Source: Torreya grandis
Lineage: Eukaryota; Streptophyta; Pinopsida; Cupressales; Taxaceae
Direction: 5' to 3'
Assembly (NCBI GenBank): GCA_037957365.1
Contig: JARHVA010002125.1
Location: 2,183,001-2,247,000, forward strand
DNA length: 64,000 nt
This document shows, in pieces, positions 25,748 to 37,661 of the stretch (within the stretch, counting starts at the first letter, position 1; the number at the start of each line of letters is the position of its first letter). Position numbers and translations under genes: made by a program. Below the pieces are notes generated by a model, which searched no databases, had not been told where the DNA came from, and saw nothing but the letters and a program-made list of their open reading frames with translations.

Positions 25748-28080
25748 AATGGTGCATTATAAGGGGAATACTCCTGAGTATTCAAGAACCCATAACTCTA
25801 GTTTAAAATCCTAAATCAATAATGAAGTGTGCCACAACATAATACTTAAATCAAAAACATGAAAGAGATTCATAAGTATATTCACACAACATACTTGCCT
25901 TTTGATTTTCTTGGATATGTGTGTGTCAAACATGTAGTTTATTTAGCCCCTAATATGATGATTTTTTCAAAATATTTTATGGGGATGTAGGTTTCATTAT
26001 AGTATCTATTAAATCTCAAAAAATAAGGGAAGCTTAGGCATTACTCCATTACCCACTAGGCATCCACAACCCTGATAGAGATACCTTAGGCTCCTTCTCT
26101 TCTCTTTCCATTATTTTATCTTGATCATGATATGTGGTACATTGAACTTATTTCATCATGTGAGCCTTTTGGTTTTCTTTAGATTTTATTTTGATCTTTT
26201 GAATCTAATGGTTCTTTATTCTTTTATTTTTATTTTGCTCTTCTTTTGTTCTTAAATAGAAAAGAGAAGATATAAAACCCTAGTGAGATGGTATAGTTAT
26301 AAAACAAATCATTACTAGAACATCCCTGCCAACCACATCTATTCCTAGAATTATCATTTTCAATAGGTATTTAATGTGATAAGTGCATTTGATCCAATAA
26401 AACAAGACAACTGTCTAAATTTGTATGAAGTAATCTGAGAACAACTTCCATATGCCTGGTAAAAGTATTCAATTTTTACACTATTTAGAGTAATCCATGA
26501 TTACCTACCTTCATCCTAAAGAATCAAAAACACATAAATACACCTAATTTCTAAAATAGTCCTAAAGTGTCAAGATTATAATTTTTCCTTTTCCACAAGT
26601 CATAAGATTAGTTAGTTTAGATTTTAACTTGGTTATAGTCAGAGCAAACACAATTTCAATCATCAGAGAAAGTAAAGAATACCTAATCTAAGAAAACACT
26701 AAAATATAATCTATGAAAGAAAAATACTAAAGGCATGAAAGATTAATCTAATGAAAATAAATGATAGAAAACATGAAACCTAACCTACTCCTACTCTAAA
26801 GAAAACCTAAACAAGATGGGGGATGTATTTGGAAACTTTGTTTGGTATGCTTTTCACTCTTTGGTAATAACAAGGTTTTACCCATTAAAGTTCTGAGATA
26901 GGTAGGGACATCCTTGTATTCATTTTGTAGAATTTTGATCCTTTCCCTCATATTATAGAACAAAAAGTCATGGTTACTCATTGGGACATCCCAAATAATA
27001 AACAAGTAACTTTTCGCTTTAATATATATGTTCTAAAATCTCACCATTATTACTCATGTATTTAAGAGAACCTAATTCAGACAAATAATCCTTGAAAGTA
27101 CCAACTGATATGGATATTAGATCTGACCTATAGTCCTAAAAGTCATCATCCTATATGAACTTATTATGTGAAAGGTACTCAAAGATAGAGTTAGAATAAT
27201 AATTATAATCACGAACAACATATTCCTAAAAAAACTCATCCAAACTCTCACTTTGAGTGCGACCTTCAATATTTGAATGAATCAAATCTTGACTTTCCAA
27301 ATCACGAATAAATATTGTGTTTACCTAGGGCTCACTATTTATGATTTTAGGAGTGAGAGATTCATTAACTATTAATTCTAGAGGGATCATCTCATCCAAT
27401 GCATGTTATTTATCCTTTTGTTATTGTTCTTTCAAATAGTTATTCTTTGGAAGATAAGCAACTTCACGGACATCATATGTGTAATCAAATATATTTACTT
27501 CAATTCTTAGTAATGTTGATGTCCACACACACAGGGCTTCTTGGTCAATCACACAATTAACTATAGTGTCCTACATATTAGAGTTAGGCACCAAATTGAA
27601 TTTAACATATATCAATTCAAGGCATGAGAATCTATGTGAATTAATTCCATTATAAGGGAAATTAGAAATAGAATCAAAATTATTGAGGGAAGCCAACATA
27701 CCTTTTTCATTTGCCCCATGATAAAAATACATACCTACCTTAGGCATGACATAATATAAAATATCACTATTAGAGCTTGCATGATCAGAAAAGAATAAGT
27801 CAAAAATATAATCATCAAATGAGTCTTTTGATAGAAATTATAATACAAACTAATATTCATAAGAGTCATCGACACCATCTTCAAAGCTAATACCTTCTTT
27901 TGTAAGGCAAAGTAATTGATCCTCTACCTGGGTATATGATATCTCATAGAGATGCTACAAAGGTTGGAAATGTTCCTTTGAATTAATAATTCTTCACTAC
28001 CATCATTTATTTCTTTAATTATCTCATCAAATATTGAGATGGAATCAGCATGATCTAATTCTCCTAGCCTAATGGATTCC
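25748..28080 (-). mobile_element. Element B internal region beyond gag
   Basis: About 2.3 kb between the Gag relic and the 3' LTR. Short minus-strand stretches remain open, for example 26,796-27,005 and acidic readings near 28,080-28,140 (EDDMIIKEVEECIE), suggesting a long Gag tail or a second reading frame. I see no catalytic motif of protease, RT or integrase, and no clear polypurine tract before 25,747. Confidence 0.5.
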
Positions 28081-28647
28081 TATTCTTATTGTTGGTATCT
28101 TAATTTCTTTGTTGGTGGTTTCAATACATTCTTCTACCTCTTTTATGATCATATCATCCTCTCCATTTGGGATCTCTTATCCTTGTGTATAGTGCCTAAA
28201 TTAAAATGAAACCCTTCTACTATGTTCAAGTTTAGGCACAATAACAAGCTTTCTCTTTGGAGAGATTTTATACAATTCATATCCAACATACCTACAAAGA
28301 ACCTCATAGAAGTTGTTAAATTGTTTTTTAAAGAATGAGCATCAATATTTGGACCAAATCATATGAAAAAATATTCCTCAAGATCACTACAACTAGTAAT
28401 AAAACTAGGTGCCAACTTTGTAAGCCAATCATGTATTACTTCTCCTAACATAAAAGGGACTAACATGTAGATTGCATCCTCAAATATTATATCCATAATA
28501 TGCATAACATATGTGTAAGTAGTAAGATGCCCTTCAGTAGCTCTTCCATGATTATAATGGAACCTAGAGAGGTATTTGAATGGGTCATAAGGGAAATCAT
28601 GTTGAATACATAGGATTTCTATGGGTCTTTTTTTCAAGCCAATCCAT
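28081..28647 (-). pseudogene. gag: Retrotransposon Gag of element B
   Basis: Minus-strand Gag of Ty3 type. A plausible ATG is at 28,647 (MDWLEKK), but a frameshift soon moves the frame to the open stretch 28,637-28,359. That stretch reads FPYDPFKYLSRFHYN, EGHLTTYTYVMHIMDI, then EDAIYMLVPFMLGEVIHDWL and SFITSCSDLEEYF. This is the usual Retrotrans_gag order: an acidic/aromatic helix, then a W-containing helix, then the 'W/S..DLE..F' helix. After a stop the reading continues as IDAHSLKNN and, in another frame, YEVLCRYVGYELYKISPKRK. The start lies about 57 bases inside the 5' LTR end, which is short for a leader. It is the only recognisable gene of the element. Confidence 0.75.
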
Positions 28648-28683
28648 TATCAAAACTTTTAGTATAATTGGAGGTGTTATCCC

Positions 28684-28703
28684 TCCTTATACCACCAATT
28701 AAC
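28684..28703 (-). promoter_or_regulatory. Possible primer binding site of element B
   Basis: On the minus strand, just inside the 5' LTR, the sequence TTGGTGGTATAAGGAGGGA begins a few bases after the LTR CA. It has the TGG start and G-rich end expected for tRNA pairing, but it is mutated and I could not assign the tRNA. Confidence 0.35.
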
Positions 28704-31700
28704 TGTTGGTTTAGGTTTTATGCACACCAAAGTCATAATGAGGTAGCCTCTAACATTTTAGGATATCAATGGAGGTAAACTCCACTCTAGGGCATGAATT
28801 TTAGGTAAGTAGTTTATTTCAACTTGTTGATGGAATAGATGGTAAGGAATGCAGGTTGTTGACAAGGTGTTTTGGATGGAGGTGTGGTTCCTAAAGGATT
28901 GTGAAAATCTATGTGAATTGGATGGGAAGATTGATTATAATATAAAGTGGGTAGGTCTAAAAAAAACTCAAAAAGGAGGGAAGGACAAGGTAAAAAATAA
29001 ATCTTCTATGGTTTTTAGGAACTACTTCCCTAGCTGGTTTATAAAAGGACAAGTGCTCTCAAAACATATGCCTATTGGTAGCAATAATTGCACACACACA
29101 ATTAGACATGAATAATAGGTCTAAGGAGATAAATATTAAATAAATTAATAAGCCTCAAAAAAAGGTTGCTCCTTTTAGATTAGCTATTGTACAACCTTAA
29201 TTAGAAGCTTATGGCTCAGGCTAGTGAAGTATCTGAGGCAACTATTGCACACACATAGGAAACTACATCAAATAAAGTACTCATGCACAATAAAAATTAT
29301 GAATGAATTTTAACTTAACTATTTTAACTAATATATTTACTGATATTTAATAGCTATTACACATATACAGATTAGTATATCAATCAAAATAATCAATAAT
29401 CTATTCATAGTGTTTGTAGACTAAAGATTATTGAAACATATAACCAAAGAAAGTAAAAACTAATTACACAAAAATTGGAAAGAAAATACACAAACACATT
29501 CATTGATGATCAAAAATGATACTACTTCTATATTAAAAAATTCTCTGACCAAAACCTAAGTTGAATTACAATTGTTTATATAGACTTGGGGAAGGGGTCA
29601 CCTCATCCTCCAAGTTCATGCAAAGTCATTACATGTGATATTTAGAACATGAGTTATAACTATGGTCTTAAACCATATAAGATTCTAATTACAATTATCT
29701 ATTTAATTTATCCTTTGTCAAAGCTATGCAACATGTGCATGTGTAAAAAGATAGAGGAAATTTTTAACAATTATATCTTGAACTATATGCAAACTTAGAA
29801 TATGTGTCATTTACCAAAACTACACATGCCTCTTTTTGTAGGTTATGAGAAAAACCTATTGATCCTTAAAATTATCCACCTTCAAATAAAACTCAAACAT
29901 ATGCATGAAGTACAAAAATCACTTTACCCATGTTTTTAGAACTAGTGGCACTACTGTTAGCCATGGATAATCTAAATTATGCATTACATGTTTGGTTGTG
30001 ACTTTTATAGAATATAGATCTTAAATTTTATATTCATCATTTAAGACATGTATGTTCATACTCATTTTCTTAACTTTGAGTCCTAATATTTATTAATAAA
30101 TATATCATAAGTCTCCAAAGATATAAGTATTTTGTCCATAATGCCCTACTAGCTTTCAAAATGTGACACATGTCAACACCTAATTGAGTCCAAGATCTTT
30201 GAAAAGTATACCTAGGAGTCACACCATCAATCCTTATGTACTTTTTAAATGTATTTAATTTGATTTTAGTGATTTTATCTCATTGACTCCTATGTGCTTG
30301 ACACTTATCATTATATATTTTGCTCTACTTCATATGCGTGCCACTTGGTTGCTACTTGGGGCTCCTAAGATCTATGTACTAGGCTCCCTACTTCTTCTTA
30401 TGGGTTTTTAGATCTGTGTATTGGCCTCCCATGATGGTGACATTTATCACTCTCATAGAGCTTTGATATCTCAACTCATTCTCACATCATTTGATCAAAT
30501 GGACCTAAGTAAATAGATGACATAGGATCATGATTTGAATCCAAATGGGTATTTTATGAGGTTAAATTTAACTTTTTCATGACCATTAAATGATGTACTT
30601 ATGATCATCAATAACATCTACATGAATATCAAATTTAAGTCTATAAATTAAGCCATTATCGAGGTTAAATTTGATGTTGACACGACCATCAAATGATGCC
30701 CTTCCAGCCATCAAATGACATCCAAATGATTGTTAAATTTAATATCATCAACTTGATGCTTGTCATTTCTTCAAGATTACTTGATCCCACAAACATAAGT
30801 ATAAAATGACTTAGCATAATATAAAGGTCCCTATATGAATATTCTAGCCTAAGGTCTTCATATGATTGAAATATGATTTGGATGATTGGATTAAATATTA
30901 TATAAAGATTAAGAAATAATGAAAAATGTTCTCTAATCAAGGGTACCTCTTTTTGGAATGGTATTCATTTTGGGGAAATTGTTGTGGGAAAATTGTCATG
31001 GGCCTTCTATTGTTGGGACCCTAATTTCATCAAACAAAATGTTTGAGACACAAAGTCTAAAGGAATTCCATCAAGGGAATTATTTTAGACAAAATTTCCA
31101 CAACAATTCTCTTTAAGACTTAATTCTCTCACATTAAATGTTCAAATGAATGGTATCAAAAAAGGCTGAAGGGCATGATGTTTCAAAAAAAATGTTTGAA
31201 GGAATTGGCCAAAGGGAAAAAATCCCAATACAAAAGTCCTAAAAGAATTGGTCAAAGGACAAAGTGCCTGGGAAAAAATTCCCAAAGGGCATGTGTAAAT
31301 GGAAAAGTCTCTTAGAGAAAATGTCTAAAGGGTAAGTCTTAGAGGGAAAAGGGTCCAAGACAAAGTCCTGAAGGGTAAGCAATTACTTCAAAAATCCCAA
31401 AGGGTCTTTTTCAAAATATCTAAAGGGTCAGTTCAAAAAGTTTAAAGGCATGTACCCTTGGGGTAATTGTTTTAGGCATTTTATGTTGGACAAAATGTAT
31501 AAAACACAAAGCTTGAAGGAAATGACCTAGGGCAAAAAGTCCCAAAGGATAGGCTCATAGGGAAAAAAAGATCAAGATAAAAGTCCCAAAAGGTATGTTT
31601 TAAAAGGGTCAAAGGGTCTAATTCATGGATAAAATACTTGAAGGGTATACTTAATAAGGTAATTTTTGATGGGAAAGGGCTCTTACAAAAGTCCTGAAGT

Positions 31701-32694
31701 GTAACCATAAAATTATTGATGGGAACTTTCAAAAGGCTAAAGGGCAATTCAGAAAGTCTAAAGGAATATGTGTTCTTGACAAAACTTCGAAAGGGTAAGT
31801 TGGAGGCAAAGGGTTATTTCAAAAGTCCCAAAGGAATTCCATCAAAGGAATTGTTTTATATGAAATTTACATAACAATATTTTTGTAGACCTAATTCTCT
31901 TAAATAAAATTTCCAAAAGAATTTAATTGTCTCAAAGAAAGTGTCTTAGACAAAATGTCTAAAGGAAAGATTCAAAAAAATAAAAGGTGCAAGACAAAAG
32001 TCCTGAAGGATAGGTATGGAAGGGACAAAGAGAAATTGAAAAATTCCCAAAGGAATTCTATCAGGAAAAATGGCCATAACATAAAGGCCGAAGGACATAT
32101 TGCATAAAGCCTAAAGGGTAGGTTGGCAAGGCAAAAAGGGTATTTCAAAAGTCTCAAAGGGAAATTTAAAAATGCTAAAGGGTATTTTGGAAACAATATA
32201 AAGGGTATAATTCATAGGGAATTCATTCATGATAAAATTCCCAAATTATCTACTTCCTAAAGGTTGAAGGATAATCTTAAAAGGTCGAGTGGTAAGTTTA
32301 AAGGGGCCGAAGGGCAATTGTATCAATAAAAGTGTATGTAAGAAATACGTTTGATTCAATAAATTTTTTGAGGTAGAATTGATGCAAGTAAAATGATATG
32401 AAGAGAAAATTAAATTGAATAAAATGTTTTACATAATAAACTTGAAGACCAATTCATGCAGAAAAAAATTCCAAAGAGAAAAGCCCAAAAAACATAAGTC
32501 TAAAAACACTCCTAAAGAAGGTTATTTCATGAGAACAAAATAACAATGCTACTTTTAAAAAGTGAAAAAATGCCAATGATAAATATTTTCCTAGATTTTT
32601 CATAAACATATAGAAGAGGGGATCAAAGTCAAGACCATAGTTTGAAAAAAGTGGGTTCCCATTCCTATGAAAAAGGGTGGTGTTGGGTACAACA
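28704..32694 (-). repeat. Element B 5' LTR
   Basis: A 3,991-bp LTR. On the minus strand it begins TGTTGTACCC and ends CCAACA, so its terminal bases form a short inverted repeat (TGTTG...CAACA). It is the partner of 21,732-25,747 and lies next to the gag start. The A/G-rich array occupies 31,010-32,340. Confidence 0.88.
31010..32340 (+). repeat. Degenerate A/G-rich short-repeat array in 5' LTR of B
   Basis: Counterpart of the array at 24,040-25,380 with the same order of variants and similar length. Individual 'cccaaaggg' units have drifted independently since insertion. Confidence 0.85.
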
Positions 32695-32699
32695 AGTTT
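32695..32699 (+). repeat. Target site duplication of element B, right copy (AGTTT)
   Basis: Identical to 21,727-21,731 and directly after the LTR end 'tacaaca'. Confidence 0.85.
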
Positions 32700-35600
32700 C
32701 TTAATGATAATTAATAAAGGATAGGGCCTTTCATGAACTATATACACTAGGGTTTTCAAGGTTATAAGTTTAATTAAATTCACCCAAGATCATTCCATAC
32801 CTTGTAACTTTCCACATAAGATCTGAGCAAGTTTTAGTGACTCTCATGCAAGCTCTATGTAGTTTGTGAGGTCTAGAGGAGAAAACTAAGTTAGAAATGG
32901 AAATTTAAAGTTTGATTACTAGTTATAACACATAAAGGAGGTATTAAAATTACTTATTGATCTTATATAATTATATTTATCATGATATCTTCCCTATGAT
33001 CCTATTGTATCATCCATTGGTTCATGATAGGGTTCTTAAGCAAATCTTTTTTAGTGACCTTAGATGTCTAAATTATAGATATTATCATTGTTGGAGTAGT
33101 TTTAAACTTTATATAACATATTATTGTAACTATAAACACATTATTAGTTCCCTATAGGTCCCATATTACCTACCACAATTAGACTTTTACCACAATTCAT
33201 ATGCAGGCCTATGTGTGCAAGCCTAGACCTATTTGGTATAAACATAGCTTTTAAGCCACTAATGGAATGTTTTATTGGTATATTTAGAATTTTTAAGAAC
33301 CATAATATTTATTTTTTAGTTAAATACATATTATAATATCATAAAATACCTTTAAATATCAAGATATACCTTTAGAGTGCTATACCACTATCTTTTTAGC
33401 TTATGACCTGTAAGTGTATCCTCAAGGTGATTTTGAGAAAATAATCACTGATAAATGTGTTTGAAAATATCATATACTTATATGAGATACAAATATTAAT
33501 TTATTAATTTTATTTATCCTTTAATAACTCCATGACACTATTCAAAGGATTATCCTCTTAGCTTGAATGTTGTAGATGTTCACTAGCTGTTAAGACTATA
33601 TTTTGGAGTTTAACAAAAAATTCAACAAGTCATTTAATGTTTCAAAGGTATTTATAAAAATATTGGGGTTTTATGTTTACTTTTAAAACCTCTCAACCTA
33701 TATAATACCTCATATCACCTATTGAATACATTCCCTCTCTCAAATTATGTGTGTAGGTTAGTTTGTACTTTTTACCTCTTCAATACACTAGTTATTTAAC
33801 TGAGGTTACTTTGAGAGATTAAACTCTTGATGAATTTGTAATATCAAATATATTGATCTTAGATGAACATTTTAAATTTATTCCATATTGACTTAAATCT
33901 TCAAAATATTCAAGCCTTTCCAAAAAAAATTATCTCTTAAATGTAGGTGGTCATAGGGAACATCTTGGCTACAACTTCACAATGATCCTCATCTACTTGC
34001 ACTTATAACACGTTGATGATTTAAGCTAGAGTTAGAGGGTTATGATCATATTCTTATTTAATTTTTAAACCAATTATCACTCTCATCTAATCCATAAAAT
34101 TCATATTTTCACTATTTAGGCTTATAACACACCCATAGGTCTCTATTAGGTCTATGATTGTAGTTTAGGGTCCCAATCTTCTTCAACAAGATTATTGGAA
34201 TTATGATCATATTTGGTAGGTTTAAATATTTTTTTCATGTTTTCGTGACTCTCCAAAAATAAATTATCACTCTCAAGCAACCACCACAAGTATAATCTAC
34301 TCCTGGTTGCCTTATTAGGTCCGTAGATACTCATCTAGGTCTAACATTCCATCTAATCATGATAATGACATTTCTCTTGATACTCATCCTTCAAACTACA
34401 ACTTTCAACCATAGGTATTGAAATGTATGATAATCATGCTAAAACTTAAGACCTAACACCTATCAATGGCTTTCATGATGATATTGCAAGATGTTTAGAG
34501 TCTAGAGTTATATTTTGAAGTATACCATAGTCTATAAAATTTTTACAGACTGCATTTTAGGTTTATGGGCTATAAATGTCAAGCACTAAACAATGAGAAA
34601 CTTCTTCCCTAGAGTTGTAACAATGCCCCAAGCTAAAATAACTACCACAATGAATTAGATAAAAATATAACTTGGATGATGAGTGTAAATGAATGAATAA
34701 TAATAATATTAATAATAATTTATATAACTTCATTGAAAACCTTTAGTTAATCTCTCTTTGGCCTCAAGAAGGTCTACCTTAGAGGTGCCATTTACAACTT
34801 CCCTTGAAATGCATAATATTCTCACTTTATTCAATTTCATAGCTTATCTAATGTTTGGAGGTGATATAAGGAAGTTTTTAGTATGAAATAGTGGTTGAAT
34901 TAAATTTATTATAGACTCTTTAAATTTAATTAATCTAACATCAAACACAACACCTATCTACAATCTCTCATATAAAATTATAACAAGGTAACTCACCCTA
35001 AATAGAAGTTTTTCTCATGATGAGGGTCACACACTCAAATTATGTGTTTTAAAATGTTTTGATATGGATATTAAAACTTTTAAATACCTCTTTAAATCAT
35101 CCACATAACACATTATCTCACTCATGCTCTAAAACTGCTAAAAATGATTAACTATGGGGAATGAATAGGCATTTTGACTACATGGACTTATAAAAAATGG
35201 TTTATAAATGAGGAGGTCTCAATATAAAAACTAATGAAAATAATATGAAGGTAATAAGGACTCTTAACATCCACCAAATTAATTCCATCCAACTCTTTGT
35301 TCTTTGCACATAAATTGAAAAGTGATGAACTTTTTGTGGCTTTGAAGAAAGCTAATATGAGGGATAATTAGGTTTTTTCCATTTTTAAACTTAAAAATTC
35401 ATCTAAACTACGTATTTGACCTTGGGAAGCATGGGTGAAGTCCTGTAGATACCTACATTTAACCATCCCTTGGAACACTATACAAATGCTTTAAAAGAGG
35501 CATTTTTAGCATTAAAACTACCATAATCACTTAAGAAACCTGGTGAAACTAATGAAAAGGTGTTAATAAGAGCTTTACATAATTTAAAATATGTGATATG

Positions 35601-36029
35601 ATATGTAAAAAGTCTATTTTTATTCTTGATTATAATAATATTGCAATACCTTCTCTATAATCCATTAAATGATCCAAAATGCAACCAACTAGGTTGTGAT
35701 GTTAGTCAAAAATATCAGCAACATATTTTATCACTTTAAAACCATTAAATGACCTTTACACATTCTATGAAACTTATAAAAACACCCTAAACTCATTTCA
35801 TCACTTTAAACTCACTTAAATAGTTCATGGAGTGACTAGACATGTACATTGTTATGATAAAAAAAGCTTAATATTATCAAATTTACCTTAAAATCTACTA
35901 ACCAAGGATTGAGGTGACCATTTCAAGGACACAACTATACCAACATAATGATCAATAGGATAAACAAGCATGATAAGCAAAGTTTCAAATTATATAGGTA
36001 ATAGTTTGACCTAGGTTGTCAAACTTTTT
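32700..36029. other. Unassigned sequence, right flank of element B
   Basis: About 3.3 kb with no recognisable protein domain or RNA gene. It continues the sequence left of 21,727 that element B interrupted, and on the right it abuts the end of a minus-strand copia LTR. The open stretches here are short and lack motifs. Confidence 0.4.
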
Positions 36030-37656
36030 AGGAGTGGGGGTCAATTAGTGATGAAAGAAATTCAAACTTCAATTCCAATCCTTTCAAACTCTTAATCAAT
36101 TATCAAAAGCATTCATAAATCATACAATTTATTCATAATAATGAATAAGATAATAAATCAAGATTACATACACAACACATGAATTTATGTGGGAAACCCT
36201 CATGGGGGATAAAACCCATTCTCAAGCCTAGAAACACATGGACTACTTGTCTTATATGATGATTAAAAACATGAAACTTTAGTGAAGCACCCACTTCATA
36301 AGGAACACTAACCCCTAAGGATGGACAAACACCAACCTACCCTAGATGTTGAGCACAAACATAACACCTAATGATAAGAACACATCCACAACTATGAATA
36401 TAATCCAATATGATGGATAAACATTGATTAGAAACCTTCTTAAAACCACACACTCACTCAATCCTTCACTCACATTCAAAGCATCCAAAATAGCCTTTTG
36501 GATCAACATAGACTTCTTCACTCATCCTCAGCCAATAAACCTATAAAAACTCTATTAACACATTAGAAACATGACCATTAGGTCATACCCAAATCTCTCA
36601 TATTGATCTAGTCTTAAATTCACTCACCAAGCACACTCATAACTCATCTATCCTTCACTCACCTTGCACAAGTATAAAACCCTTCATAATTGATTTAGGT
36701 CCTTATATAATCTTAATGATTACCACCTTACTTATTAGACATAAGACATTACTTATCTCTTAATGCATCTAACACACCAAGAAAATATCAATCACCAACC
36801 TATGTAGGTCACCCTTAAGTAATACCTTCTTTCAAATAGGCCTAAGTGCCCTTTTAGGTCCCATAGAGACCTATTCACCTCTTAGACACTTCATCAAGCA
36901 TAATTGGAAGACAAAATCACTTTTAAATTCATATAACCTTTCCACATGGCCTATAGGTCCTCCTTAAGTGATAATATCCATCACACCACCCCTTTGCATA
37001 AGTAAATTAGATCAATCAATGGCCTTATACATGAAAACCCTATGAATGAATGAAAAGTAAAGTTTGAAACACTTGTTTACCATGAATATGGATTGGTAAA
37101 ACCTACAAAATCCACATAGATCACCCTTAGGTAATCTTCATCACTATTCAAAATCTAATTCACCAAGAAATATCCAAATACCATTAAAACAAACTCAAAC
37201 ATCCTTATTAGGTTATTAACAAAAGAAATTCAAACCCTTAATCAACTTTGGAGATTAATAACTATGATTATATAAATAGTCAAACCTTTTAATCAATTTT
37301 TATGGATTTACCTTGGAGTCCTTTATAACTTTTATTTTTACTCCATCAAAAAATTTCTATATATGCTCAATATATGAATCAAACAATGCAAACTAGTTTC
37401 TTTCACAAATTTGAAAATTCAAACTCCATCGGTCACTAAAATTTGCAAATTTAGCTATGGAAAATAATGAAATATTCTTTAGAGGCTAACTTTAAACCAC
37501 TATAACTTTTTATAGGCTTCATGTTAAGACCTAGATTTTTTTTAAAAATAAATTAGGCACAAACCTCAATAAATCCATGTGACCATTTTCTTCTGGCACT
37601 TTCACAATTGTGAATACTGACATCATCAATTTGCTTACTCAAGAATATCTATCACA
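36030..37656 (-). mobile_element. Ty1/copia 3' LTR, minus strand, distal part
   Basis: Inverted relative to the LTR at 17,072-19,790. At 36,040-36,240 the minus strand reads 'gggttttatccccc', 'ggtttcccacataaat' and 'attgattaagagtttgaaag', matching 19,560-19,740. At 36,780-36,930 it matches 18,870-18,960. It is cut at 37,656/37,662 by element C and resumes at 50,055. No TGGTATCAGAGC-type primer site follows its 3' end, which supports a 3' LTR. Confidence 0.7.
36790..37135 (-). repeat. Repeated 'acttaagggtgacct' motif in copia LTR
   Basis: On the minus strand, variants of 'acttaagggtgacctat' occur near 37,120, 36,970 and 36,815, about 150 bases apart. This suggests a degenerate tandem duplication inside the LTR. 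Only the core motif is clear; the intervening sequence has diverged. Confidence 0.4.
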
Positions 37657-37661
37657 GTGAC
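37657..37661 (+). repeat. Target site duplication of element C, left copy (GTGAC)
   Basis: GTGAC lies directly outside the left LTR. The partner at 50,050-50,054 is ATGAC, a one-base (G/A) difference. The pair sits inside a copia LTR whose two halves line up when element C is removed. Confidence 0.7.

Larger units (their letters stand above)
21732..32694 (-). mobile_element. Element B: complete gag-only Ty3-type LTR retrotransposon
   Basis: A 10,963-bp element bounded by direct LTRs of about 4.0 kb (21,732-25,747 and 28,704-32,694), with TG...CA ends and a perfect 5-bp target duplication. The internal part is only 2,956 bp and holds a Gag pseudogene on the minus strand next to the right LTR, so transcription would run right to left. 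No protease, RT, RNase H or integrase is visible, so it must have depended on proteins from another element. The two LTRs differ at about 13% of positions in the first 70 bases compared by eye, so the insertion is old. It fits the large-LTR non-autonomous class; direction comes from gag, limits from the duplication. Confidence 0.88.

Noticed and set aside
25750..25767. A TGG...GGGGA sequence next to the left LTR of element B, suggesting a plus-strand primer site
   Set aside because: It matches an Asp-tRNA-type site only partly, and the Gag gene runs on the minus strand from the other LTR, so the element reads right to left.
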